The position numbers and the translations under genes were made by a program. DNA of 64,000 nucleotides. Origin: Rhizomys pruinosus (lineage: Eukaryota > Chordata > Mammalia > Rodentia > Spalacidae). The stretch is from NCBI GenBank assembly GCA_009823505.1, contig VZQC01004541.1, forward strand, positions 1,632,590 through 1,696,589, in the 5' to 3' direction. The notes beneath the pieces were generated by a model. It saw nothing but the letters and a program-made list of their open reading frames with translations, did not search any database and was not told where the DNA came from. The stretch's first letter is position 1; every line of letters begins with the position of its first letter. Shown one piece after another: positions 35,501 through 45,760 of this stretch.

Positions 35501-36215
35501 CACTCCAAGGTTGTTTACCTAGTGAACTATGTGCAGATACCCACACTCCAGGGGTGTTTACTCCAGTGAACTATGTGCAGATCCCACACTCGAGGGATGT
35601 TTACCTCAGTGAACTATGTACAGATACCCACAGTCCAGGGGTGTTTATCTAGTGAACTATGTGCACATACCCACTGTCCTAGTTTGTCTTCCATTGCTGT
35701 GACAAAACACTCTGACCCACACCAACTTGAGGGAGGAAAGGGTTTATTCAGCTTACATCTCCTGGGTCACAGTTCATCACTTAGGGAACCCAAGACAGGA
35801 ACTCAGGGCAGGAACCTGGAGGCAGGAGCTGAAGCACAGGCCATGGAGGAATGATGTTCACTGGCTTGCTCTCTACTGGCTTGCTCACTCCTCTGGCTCA
35901 TGCCCAGCCTGCCTTCTTATACCATATACAACCACCTGCCCAGGGTGGCACCACTCATTGTGGGGTGGCCCTTCCACACTGCTTGGCCATCAAGACAATA
36001 CTCCACAGATGTGGCCACAGGCCAATCCAATGGAGCCAATTGAGGCTCCCTCAACCCAGGTGTGTCAAGTTGACACTAAAGGTATCCAGCACACCCACAC
36101 TCCAGGGGTGTTTACCTCAGTGAACTATGTGCAGATACCCACACTCCAGGGGTGTTTCCCCCAGTGAACTATGTGCAGATACCCACACTCCAGGGGTGTT
36201 TTACTCCCGTGAACT
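32544..36215 (+). repeat. 44-bp minisatellite, about 74 copies
   Basis: The unit contains CTATGTGCAGATACCCACAC followed by CAGGGGTGTTTACC and TCAGTGAA. About 71 copies run from 32544 to 35674, and about three more follow an inserted LTR. Units vary by substitution and rare one-base deletion. A block of nine units at 34522-34916 is repeated almost exactly at 34917-35311. Since 44 is not a multiple of three, one open peptide pattern cycles through all frames every 132 bp, which explains the many open frames. No coding function is implied. Confidence 0.95.
35675..36093 (-). mobile_element. Solo LTR inserted in the minisatellite
   Basis: It starts TGTCCTAGTTTG, ends CCAGCACA, and is flanked by CCCAC at 35670-35674 and 36094-36098. 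It is the same family as the LTRs at 2795-4731. The internal GGGTTTATTCAGC suggests minus orientation. Confidence 0.8.
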
Positions 36216-36289
36216 TTAGTATAACTGTTCAAGCTCCCCAGAAACAAGCTCTAAGCATTCAATAGTTTTTGTAGCGCTAAGATGCAAAG

Positions 36290-36419
36290 GATTCCACCTC
36301 CTTAACAATCAAGATGCCCCACATCCATGGCCATAGGCCAGTCCAATGAAGGCACTTCCCCAATTGTCACTCCCTCAACCCCGGTGCGTCAAGTTGACAA
36401 CTAAAGCTACCCAGCACAG
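36290..36419 (-). mobile_element. Partial LTR of the same family
   Basis: It retains ACAATCAAGAT, CCATAGGCCAGTCCAATG and GTCAAGTTGACA, ending CCCAGCACA; the rest is missing. Confidence 0.65.
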
Positions 36420-36522
36420 TGGGAGTAGAAGACAGGGTGAAAGCTATCGCTGGGTAGAAGCCTGTGCAGAGCTAGAGAAGAGAAACTGCAAGCTTGGTTG
36501 GTAGAAAAGTTCTAGATTGCTA

Positions 36523-36790
36523 GGGTGCTGGAGAGATGGCTCAGTGGTTAAGAGCAACAACTGCTCTTGCAGAGGACCCGGGTTCAATTCCCAGCACCCA
36601 TATGGTGGCTAAGAACAATCTTTAAGCTGGGCATGGTGGCACACACCTTTAATCCTATTAATCCTAGGGGGTCAGAGGCAGGTGGATCTTTGTGAGTTCA
36701 AGCTCAGAGTGAGCTCCAGGCCAGCTGCGGCTATAGGGAGACCCCGTCTGAAAAAAATAAAATAAAATAAAATAATAATTAAAAAAAAGA
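36523..36790 (+). repeat. B2 SINE interrupted by a B1
   Basis: A plus B2 head (GGTGCTGGAGAGATGGCTCA) runs to about 36625. A B1 (36628-36760) with AATAAAATAAAA tail then occupies its 3' half. Confidence 0.85.
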
Positions 36791-37087
36791 AAGTTCTAGA
36801 TGGCTATCAAACCTTACCTTTAGGGTAGGGTAGCTTTGACAATGCATGGTTGGGAGCTTTAACACTAGATGCTGACCAGAAGTGAGGAATGGCCGAGCTG
36901 CAGCCCACTAGATACTTTAGTGCCGTCTACTGCCACAAGCTAAGGGGTCTAGCCTTCTTAGGCCTGTACAAGTTTGTATCATTTACAGAGTAAATGTCCA
37001 AATTCCCTAGGCCATAGCTTCTTAAACTGTGAGTTGCAACCATATTAACTGAACTTTTATTATTTGGTAACAATAAAAGTTTCTGAA

Positions 37088-37660
37088 TGTGGGTTGGAGA
37101 GATGGCTCAGCAGTTAAGAGCATTGGCTGCTCTTGCAGAAGACTGGGGTTTGTAACCCAGTACCCACACATTGTCTAACAACCACCCTTAAATCCAGGTC
37201 CAGGGGATCTGATGCCCTCTTCTGATCTCTGCAGCCATTATATGACATGGTTATACCTACCTATATGCACTCATACACATAAAATAATAAATAAGCTGGG
37301 TGTGGTAGCTCACATCTTTAATCCCAGCACTCGGGAGGCAGAGGCAGGGGGATCTCTGTGAGTTCAAGGCCAGCCTGGTCTGCATAGTGAGTTCTAGGCC
37401 AGCTGGGCCTATGGGGAGACCCTGTCTCAAAAAGACCTAATTAATTAATTAAATTTAAAAAGTTTCTGACTGCTTAGCAACCAAGAATTAATTTTAAATA
37501 AACTCAATGCAGTGAGCGTGGTGGTGCACACCTTTAATCCTAGCACTCAGGAGGCAGAGGCAGGCGGATCTTTGTGAGTTCAAGGCCAGCCTGGTCTACA
37601 GAGTGAGTTCCAGGCCAGCTGGGGCTACAGGGAGACCCTGTCTCAAAAAGATCAATATAT
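37088..37660 (+). repeat. SINE cluster: B2, B1, B1
   Basis: A B2 at 37093-37290, a B1 at 37292-37440 and a B1 at 37508-37655, all plus strand with A-rich tails. Confidence 0.88.
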
Positions 37661-37824
37661 ATAAAATCTGTACGAAATAAACTTAATGAATCCAGAGTAT
37701 CTTGTAGTGATCATTCCTGTTGCATCAAACAGCCTTGTTTCTAAACACACAGCCTTGTTGTACTGCACATGGCACCGTGCCCTGGAGTGAGTGCTAACAA
37801 GCACTGGATCAAACACCTTGGCTC

Positions 37825-37979
37825 AAAAAAGGTGAAAACCATGTTTGGCAGAATGCATGAGCAACGGGGTGGGGGGTGGGGGGGGGAGGAAGAAGGGTAT
37901 GGGTCTAGATTTGATTTGAAAATTTGTATGAAATGCACAAAGCTTCAATAAAAATTTGGCTTTGAGGGGAAAAAAAAAT
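37825..37979 (+). mobile_element. 5'-truncated L1 3' end
   Basis: A short insert with a G-rich polypurine tract, AATAAA and an A-tail is flanked by ACCTTGGCTCA at 37814-37824 and 37980-37990. Confidence 0.75.
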
Positions 37980-38264
37980 ACCTTGGCTCAGATCCATAAC
38001 TATTATGTATCATCAATTGCAATGTTTTTTTTTACTGTACATTCAAATTTTTCTTTTTGGAAATAGTGTTTAATTCTGGAAGACAGATTTTTCTGTTTTC
38101 TACTGCCATTAGTGTGTAAGTACCAGACTGACTGGCATATCTTGGAATTGTACTTTTTTTTTTTTTTTGCAAAGTTTGACTTTTTAAAAATTCCCGTTGG
38201 AGTTACTGACGTGTTATACAGAAAATTTGTGTGTGTGTGGTTTTTTTGTTTGTTTGTTTCTTTG

Positions 38265-38390
38265 TTTTTTTTTTTGTCTTTTTGAGACAGAGTCTCCCTG
38301 TAGCCACAACTGGCCTGGAATGGATATGGTCACAGAGATCCATCCACTTCTGCCTTCCAAGTGTGGAGCACCACTCCCAGCTAGGAAGTT
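38265..38390 (-). repeat. B1 SINE, minus, shortened
   Basis: Reverse B1 with a deleted middle. Confidence 0.8.
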
Positions 38391-38429
38391 GTTTAATGAG
38401 GACTGGCAAAATGCCTTATAAGGTAAAAA

Positions 38430-38580
38430 TGATTGCTGTAGCCTGACAACTTGAGCTCGCCTGATCACTGACTGTCATGGTGGAAGGAAAGAACCTCCTC
38501 CTGAAGATGTCCTGTGATCTCCCTGTCTGCAGTACACACATGTATACATTAAATACTAATAAAATTGTAAAAATTAATGA
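38430..38580 (+). repeat. B3-like SINE
   Basis: CATGGTGGAAGGAAAGAACC and a TGTCCTGTGATCTCC region precede an A-rich end; the head is poor. Confidence 0.55.
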
Positions 38581-38645
38581 ATTTCGGGTTCAGATTAAGA
38601 GGAAGCAATGCTATCACTATTGACTATTATAAAAATAAAGACATT

Positions 38646-38743
38646 CTGGCAGAATGCACGAGCTCTGGTGGGGTGGGGGAATGAGCGGGAACATGGGTCT
38701 AGATTTGTTAAAAATAAATAAATAAATTTATGTGAAAAAAAAA
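38646..38743 (+). mobile_element. Very short 5'-truncated L1 3' end
   Basis: It begins CTGGCAGAATGCACGAG, has the G-rich tract and A-tail, and lies between AAAGACATT copies at 38637-38645 and 38744-38752. It is the same family as 37825-37979. Confidence 0.75.
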
Positions 38744-38752
38744 AAAGACATT

Positions 38753-39040
38753 GGTCATCTGAAAAACTTTACTTCTCTACATCTTCCATTGTCAAATATC
38801 CAACAAAGATTTATTCATGTAAAAAACAATCACCTCCATCTCAGTAGTATACATTTTTTAATCTTTAATGAATGGTAAAATCATGTTTTGAAAATAATTG
38901 TTCTCAAGTAGATTTCTTTATGATTTATTATCAATAACTTTAGTTGTTATACTATTCTAGATATCTGAGGTCATATAAAAGCTTATGTGGCAAAAAGGAG
39001 ACTTCAACATCATGTGCCTTTCCTGGGGAGATGCAGGCAC
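38753..39040. other. Unannotated AT-rich stretch
   Basis: Nothing recognised. Confidence 0.4.
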
Positions 39041-39750
39041 TTAGGCCACTGATGAGAGACCAAAGAAACAATTCCACCCAAGACTAGTGGAGTGGATGAG
39101 TGAGTTTATTGGGGTTACTTTCTTTTTTTTAATTTTATTTATTTCTGTATGTGTATGAATGTACTGTCTGTATGCAAGTTTGTGCACCCGTGTCGTGCAA
39201 TGCTGTGGAGGTCAGAGAGGGTGTTGGATTCCCCTGGAACTGGAGTTCTCCTGGAATTGGAGTTTCAGATGGTTCTTGGCTGCCATGTGGGTGCTGGGGA
39301 TCGAACCCGGATCCTCTGCAAGAGCAGTCGGCACTCTTAACCACTAGGCCATCTTTCCAGCCCCAAGGGGTTACTTTCAAGAACATGAGTAGCTCAAAGG
39401 CAGTGGCATCATCGAGAAGCCAACCTCAGCATGGGTGACAGCTCAAAGCAGCTTCGTGTTGGGAGCCCTGCAGCACTTGGAGTGTCCTGATGGAATGGCG
39501 TTTCATCTCAGCAGCGTTTGTTTACTGCCATCATAATTCTGAGGAGGGGCCTTGTAATTCATCTAAGTTTAGTTTACTTCCCAAGTCTTAGGAGCCTTTC
39601 TCCAGGAGAGAATGTTGTACAGAGGAGATTACTGATGTGCTCTGTACCACCCCCTTCTCTAACCCTTAGAACCCCCCTCTTCACTGACACTTAGAGGAGG
39701 TGATATAGATATCTGATGATTTTCTACCATTTGTGGCTAAACATAGGGCC
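39040..39750 (-). repeat. LTR-like repeat split by a B2
   Basis: It is related to 21985-22425. A minus B2 (about 39125-39363) interrupts it, flanked by GGGGTTACTTTC at about 39110-39121 and 39366-39377. Confidence 0.65.
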
Positions 39751-40119
39751 ACTGTGGTATAGGAATAGTTCCTTAGTCTAAGAAGATTGACCAAGTCTCT
39801 GAAGTTCAAAGCTATGCCCTATTGAGGTGGACAGCGACAGTGACCTCTAGCCATAAACACACATGCTAGTGCTCAGGTTGAAGGCACATCACATCATTTG
39901 AACAAAACAACAGCAGTGCTCTCCCTAGTGGGATCTGTACCCTCCCCAGTCATGGGTTTTGCCCTGCCTTACAGTACCAGACGTAGATTGCTTCCTCTGG
40001 AGGAGCCTTAAGTCCCCTTGGGAATTAGTTGTAACCATAATCTTGATGCTACTATTGCACCATTGGGGGTGTCTTCCTAGCATACTGGTACTCAAACGGG
40101 CACGCTTCACAACCAGTCA

Positions 40120-40285
40120 GGGCTTCACAACCAGTCAGGCCTGTTTGTGACAGTTCTCCCCCAGAAGCCTGTAGGGCACCGCACCTTCTGGCACTGTGAA
40201 AGGCTTCATTCACAACCAGTGGGGCCTGTTTGTGACAGATCTCCCCCAGAAGCCCGTAGGGCACCTTCTGGCACTGTGAAAGCCG
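40120..40285. repeat. Tandem duplication of about 80 bp
   Basis: Two copies of CACAACCAGT(C/G)(A/G)GGCCTGTTTGTGACAG ... GGGCACCTTCTGGCACTGTGAAAG lie side by side. The surrounding 39760-40519 is otherwise unannotated. Confidence 0.8.
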
Positions 40286-40518
40286 GCTATCAAGGAGGGA
40301 GCTCTAGGTCAGTCCCAGCTTGATTTCTCTATGCCCTGAGGCAACGCATGTGTTTTCAGCAACAGGGACTTTCCATCTGGTTCTGGAATGCAATTCTGGC
40401 AATGGAAATGGTCTTTATGGGAAGTGGCCTCCCTGGCTGCCAACAGCTAGAGAGACAGACAGACAGCCCATCCCCACACTGGGTTTTCATCTAGCAACCT
40501 GGTGGCTCCTTGAGTGTT

Positions 40519-40879
40519 GTGGTGGTTTGCATGAGTGTCCCCCATAGGCTGTAAGTATTCAGACATTTGTCTCCAGTTGGTGGCGCTGTTTTTGGAGGTC
40601 TTAGAAGGTGTGGCCATGCTGGGGGAAGTGTGTCACTGGGGGCGGGCTTAGTGAGTTTTAACAAGCCTCTGTGGTCTACAGTTGCCCTCTCTGTTTCCTG
40701 TGCTCTTTGCGAGATGTGACCCTCGGCCTGCTGCTCCAGTTTCCAGCCGCCATGCCTCCCGCCACAATGGACTCTAATTCCCTGGAACCACCAATCGTAA
40801 GTTCAAATAAACTCTTCCTTTTATAAGTTCCTTGGTCATGGTGCTTTATCACAGCAACAGAAAAGTGACTAATACAAGT
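40519..40879 (+). mobile_element. Solo ORR1-like MaLR LTR
   Basis: It runs from TGTGGTGGTTTGCATGAGTG through GTTGGTGGCGCTGTTTTTGG and AAATAAACTCTTCC to AAAAGTGACTAATACA, which matches the ORR1 group of non-autonomous ERVL-MaLR LTRs. Confidence 0.88.
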
Positions 40880-41107
40880 GTCTTTTCCCTTTCAGGGTGT
40901 CTTCGTTCAAACTCTGGCTGATCTCTTGACCATTCTTCCAGCTGCTTTACAAATCTGTTAGACTTGTTAGATAACGAAACCCTTTTACAGAAGATAGGCA
41001 GTATGCCTGTCATCCACTCCAAGCAAGTGACTCTTTTGGATGGCTAAGGGGATACCTTAAAAAAAATGTCAGCAGAATCCAGTGCAGTATAGAAATAGCA
41101 CTTCTAG
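40880..41107. other. Unannotated stretch
   Basis: No feature recognised. Confidence 0.4.
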
Positions 41108-41312
41108 GGGCTGGAGAGATGGCTCAGCAGTTAAGAGCGTCAACTACTCTTGCAGAAGACCTGGGTTTGATTCCCATCACCCACATGGCAGCTAAGGACC
41201 ATCTTAACTCCAGTTCCAGGGGAATCCGATGCCCTTTTCTGACCTCCACGGCATTGCACGACACGGGTGAACCAACCTCCATGCAGACAGTATACTCATA
41301 CATTAAAAAAAA
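41108..41312 (+). repeat. B2 SINE, plus strand
   Basis: Complete, from GGGGCTGGAGAGATGGCTCA to the A-tail. Confidence 0.93.
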
Positions 41313-41622
41313 AAACAACTGGCACTTCTATCAGTTGTTTCTTCAGAAGAGACATCATCCCATTTAGCTTTCCATGGTCCACAGACATTTTACATGAAGC
41401 ATCTGGCCTTATCCTACCACAAGGCAGCATTTCCCTGCCCCCGGTGGTCTCTGAAGGGCTGGCCCGCACCCTGCTGTGTCTTCCCAGCTGACTCCTTGGC
41501 TACGATGGGCTCTGGGCCAGCACTGGGGAGTTGGCCTTTCCATTGGCCTTACCTGGCAGCTGGGCGGGGCAGGGGGTGGGGGTGGTTGGGAAAATTGTCT
41601 CCGTCACTAGCATAACCTTTTG

Positions 41623-41780
41623 TTGTTTTTTTGTTTTGTTTTTTCGAGACAAGGTCTCCCTGTAGTCCCAGCTGTCCTGGAACTCACTCTGTAGACCAGG
41701 CTGGCCTTGAACTCACAAAGATCCACCTGCCTCTGCCTCCCAAGTGCTAGGATTAAAGGTGTGCACCACCACGCCTGGCT
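41623..41780 (-). repeat. Young B1 SINE with 17-bp target duplication
   Basis: ACTAGCATAACCTTTTG at 41606-41622 and 41781-41797 is perfectly duplicated. Confidence 0.95.
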
Positions 41781-41797
41781 ACTAGCATAACCTTTTG

Positions 41798-43160
41798 CAG
41801 GAGGACTATGTACCCTGGGTAGTCTGGGGAATCATGTTTCCCCCCCCACCCAGGACAATTTCTTTTCATCTTCTGCACCTGTATTATTTTATCATGGATG
41901 CCTTCCGTAAACTGCTCCTCCGGCTTCAGAGCCTTCCGGAAGCCTCATGTCCCTTTCTTGCTGCAGTTTCCCTCCAGGTGCTGACTTGGCCTGAGGCAGA
42001 TCTCTTACTATTCAGAGGAGTGGCCGGGCTGCCTCGGCAGCTGCTTGCTGATACTTCTGCTGCTGGTCCTCCTAGGGCTTGTAATGTCTGCTCTAAACCT
42101 TTGGCTGTTCTCCGAGGATCTCCATAGTCCAATGGCAGGCCTGAGAAGACTGCCATCTGGGATTTCCCCCCTTGACATCTTCCACCTAGGAGGCCTCCCC
42201 TTAGTCACCTCATCACCCATACCACTGCTGTATGTAACCCATGCCGCTGCTTCTACCCCATCATCTCTTTGGGGGTATCCCATCATGTCAAAATTTCCTC
42301 TGCCGACACTCTCTTCCGGCTCAGCTTCATTTCAGTTGGTCTCCTACCATACACCGGGGACAACTCAACTCCATTGCTCTTCCCAAACTCATCCTTGGTT
42401 TTGTTGTACCCTTATTGACAATGCTAAATGTAGTCAAAATTCCTTTGGGAGGCATAAACAACATCCAACCCCTCCCTCCTTGGTCCAAATAATAAATGAA
42501 GTAGGATTTGGCCAAACTGCAGTTTGTTGCGCTTACAGAGCAATGGGTGAGGGTTGGCTTACAGGAGTGTGGGTACCCCTCTCCCTAAGGTCACGCTGTA
42601 GTGTCTTCATCTAAGCATGGATGGTGACTTCTCTACAGACACCCAACTTGGCAAGTGAGCTTCCCCTTCACCAGCTTCCTCCCGCTTGTGCAAACAAGGC
42701 TGACTGCTTGGCCAGGAGCTATGTGAATCTCCATGCCTCACCCCTGCCCCACCTTCTTGTGGGATGAGCCAGTCACCAAGCTTAGCTGTGATGATCCTAG
42801 GCAAGTGGGTGCCACCAAGCTTGGGAAGAAGGCACCCATCCAGGGTCTGTCAATTGAAGGACATTCCTATGCAACGCCTTGTCAAGTTGACCATCAAGAT
42901 CAAACAGGTTACATTTGAGGGTCAAGACTTAGAGTTAAGGTTAAGTGGAAGGGTTAAGGTTAGGACTCAAACTTGAGGATTCAGTGTTGGTGTTGGGTTA
43001 GAACTGATAGGATTTCCGAGTACAAGTTTATGTTTTACTGTTGGGAAGGTAGCTCAGTTTAGAGAGCTGACCGGCATGCATGGGTTCCTAGATACGGTCC
43101 CCATTTGCTGGGGGGTGAGGGGAGACAGAAAGAAGAAGAAAACCATGGAACTGTCAAGTC
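41798..43160. other. Repeat-poor region with an anonymous open frame
   Basis: A plus-strand frame at 42045-42614 (189 codons) starts with a hydrophobic segment (LILLLLVLLGLVMSALNLWL). An opposing frame at 42286-42008 is rich in R, S and P. Neither has a domain I recognise. The stretch may be an old retroelement fragment. From 42905 to 43010 the DNA has scattered GGTTAAGG/GGGTTAG motifs. Confidence 0.35.
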
Positions 43161-43164
43161 AGAA

Positions 43165-43304
43165 GTGCATTGGCTACAGAGCTGGCTCAGCAGTTAAGAG
43201 CACTTGCTGCTCTTGCAGATGACCTGGATTCAGTTCACTGAAACTGTATCTGGCAACTCAAATCTGCCTGTAACTCCAGCTCCAAGGAATCCAATGGTTT
43301 CTGT

Positions 43305-43344
<40 letters not shown>

Positions 43345-43470
43345 CATTCACATGGTCATATACATAAATAAAAACTAGTTTTGAGACAGATCAGTAGTTA
43401 AGAACATGCACTATTCTTCCACAGGACCTGAATTTCGTTCCCAGTAGCCACACCATGTGGCTCACAATAT
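43165..43470 (+). repeat. B2-like SINE pair with (CA)n
   Basis: A diverged B2 (43165-43300), a CA microsatellite (43308-43341) and a second degraded B2-like block (43380-43470). Confidence 0.7.
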
Positions 43471-43645
43471 CTATAACTGGCCAAAAGGAAAACTGGATAT
43501 TAGGTATAATAAATTATCTCAAATACTCCAAGTAGCAAATAAAATAGTTCGTAGAGTACAAATGACTATAGAGACAGGAAGAAATGTATTCAGTCTACTT
43601 AAAGAATATGATTTGAAACATATTAAATCTAGTTAAAGAATACAA

Positions 43646-45760
43646 AGTGTGGTTTGGATGAGTGTCCCCCATAGGCTCTAGGTATTCAGACATTTGTCTC
43701 CAGTTGGTGGCGCTGCTTTTGGAGGTCTTAGAAGGTGTGGCCATGCTGGAGGAAATGCATTGTTGGGGGCAGGCTTAGTGAGTTTTAACAACCTCGTGGT
43801 CTACAGATGCTCACTCTCTCTGTTCTGTGCTTGTCTTTGTGGATTTTGTGACACCTCTTGTTCTGTTTCTGCTCCAGTCTCAGCCGCCACACCTCCGCGC
43901 AAACTGGACTTCTAATTCCCTGTGGAATGTCCAACTCATAAGCTCAAATAAAACTCTTCCTTTTATAAGTTCCTTTGGTCATGTGTGTTTATCACAACAG
44001 AAAGAAGTTACAATAACAGGTTATTGGTAACCAGGAAGTGGGGTTGTTGGCTGGATGGTAAGAACCCTGACCATGTGTATAGATTGCGAGTAATCGTGGA
44101 GAACTTTGGAACTTTGGGCTGTGAAAGGCTGTGACTATGTTAAGCAGAGCTTTTAACGGGCATTCTAGTGGGAGGGCCTGGAGAACAGAAACGAAAACAT
44201 GGCTGCAAACATGATGTGGTTCCAGGGGAAAAAGAAAGACTTAGGCAGCCAGCAATGGAATATTTTGTTGAGGAGAGAAACTCTGGCCAGCAGGCGTTTG
44301 CCACAGCCCAATTATGTTGCCTGAGGCCTAGTTGAAAAGCAATGGACTGGAATGTCTTTGCGTGGAGGAATATCTTTCAGACAGCCTCATGTAGAAAAAA
44401 GGTAGAAGAGATTGGAGGCTTGTTTAATGGTATAATATTGTTCCAGTCTACAGTTGAAGAGAGGGCAAATGGGGCAGAGGGAAATGTAAAGAATGTACAC
44501 TTTGGATCTGATAACTGCACTAGGGGATTAAAGGTGGGGCCAAGGCTTCTGAAGGAGAGTTTCCTTTTGATAAGGAGATAAATGATTAGGAGAGGCTCAA
44601 GATTTACAAGAAACAAAGAATCATATTCAGGGCAAGACCACACCCAGCTAATCCTCCAGCAAGTCCAGGGCAGAGAAAGAGTTGCAAATGTGGTTGAAAT
44701 GGGCCAGGGTCCATCCCAAATTGAGCCAAACTTGGCAGTTCATTCATGTGGTGCTGGCTTTGGAGCATGAAGTTTTGCAAGAGTAAAGGGGTCATCAGTT
44801 CTTCCTCCATGGTTGTCAGAGAGCTCCAAGGTCAGGCAGAGGCAGAGTGTGTGTCCCTGCATAAAGTAGCCCCTGAAGGCCATGCATGAAGCTGTGAAGG
44901 TGAACCGTGGTTGGCAGCAGAGACCCAAAAAGACATTCGAAGATGCCAGACCTTGTGAGATATTTGCCAAGGAGAGGCTGCATACAGGGAGTGGTACCGG
45001 CCTAAGAAAGAGATGTATGTTGCAAGCAAGCTGGAAGAGCTGAGCATCTAAGCCCTGGGAATTCAAGTCCAGAAGTTGCATGTGGAGCATACAGGACTTG
45101 GCATTTGCCCTGCTGGTTTTCGGTCTTGTTTTGGTCCAGTATTTCCCACTATGCCTCTATTCTGCCTCCTTTTTGGAATGGGAATTGTATTTGGTTCCAC
45201 TGTACATTGGGAGTATGTAATTTGTCCTTTTGATTTTACAGGAGCTTACAGTTTAAGAGATTGGCCTGAGTCCCTCAGAAGAGACTTTGGACTGTGGACG
45301 TTTGAATGGCATTGAAACTGGTAAAGACTATGGGGACTTTTAAGTTGGACTAAATGCATTTTTGCATTTTATATGGTCAGGAGCCTATGGGGCCAGGGAG
45401 TGGAATGTGGTGTTTTGGGAGTGTTCCCCATAGCCTCTAGGTATTCAGACATTTGTCCCAGTTGGTGGCGCTGTTTTTGGAGGCTTAGAAGTGTGTGGAC
45501 ATGCTGGAGGAAAATGTCTTGTTGGGGGGCAGGCTTAGTGAGTTTAACAAGCCCGTGGTCTCAATTGCTCTTTCTGTTTCTGTGCTCTTTGTGAGATGTG
45601 ACCCTCGTTTTGCTCTTCCAGCTCCAGCCACCACACCTCCCGCCACAATGGACTCAATTCCCTGGAACCGTCAAATCGTAACTCAATAAACTCTTCCTTT
45701 TATAAGTTCCTTTGGTCATAGGGTTTTATCACAGCAACCAAAAAGTGACTAATACACAAA
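43646..45760 (+). mobile_element. MaLR element with two ORR1-like LTRs
   Basis: LTRs at about 43646-44015 and 45403-45757 share ATGAGTGTCCCCCATAG, TTGGTGGCGCTG and the ATAAACTCTTCCTTTTATAA end. The 1.4 kb between begins near TATTGGTAACCAGGAAGTGGGG, as MaLR internal regions do. It has no coding capacity, so it moved with ERVL enzymes supplied in trans. Confidence 0.8.

Noticed and set aside
32544..35674. CRISPR-like array
   Set aside because: Units are contiguous 44-bp repeats without unique spacers, in a rodent genome; this is a minisatellite.
41108..41200. tRNA-like box A and box B
   Set aside because: They belong to the tRNA-derived head of a B2 SINE, as in the other B2 copies; no functional cloverleaf is supported.
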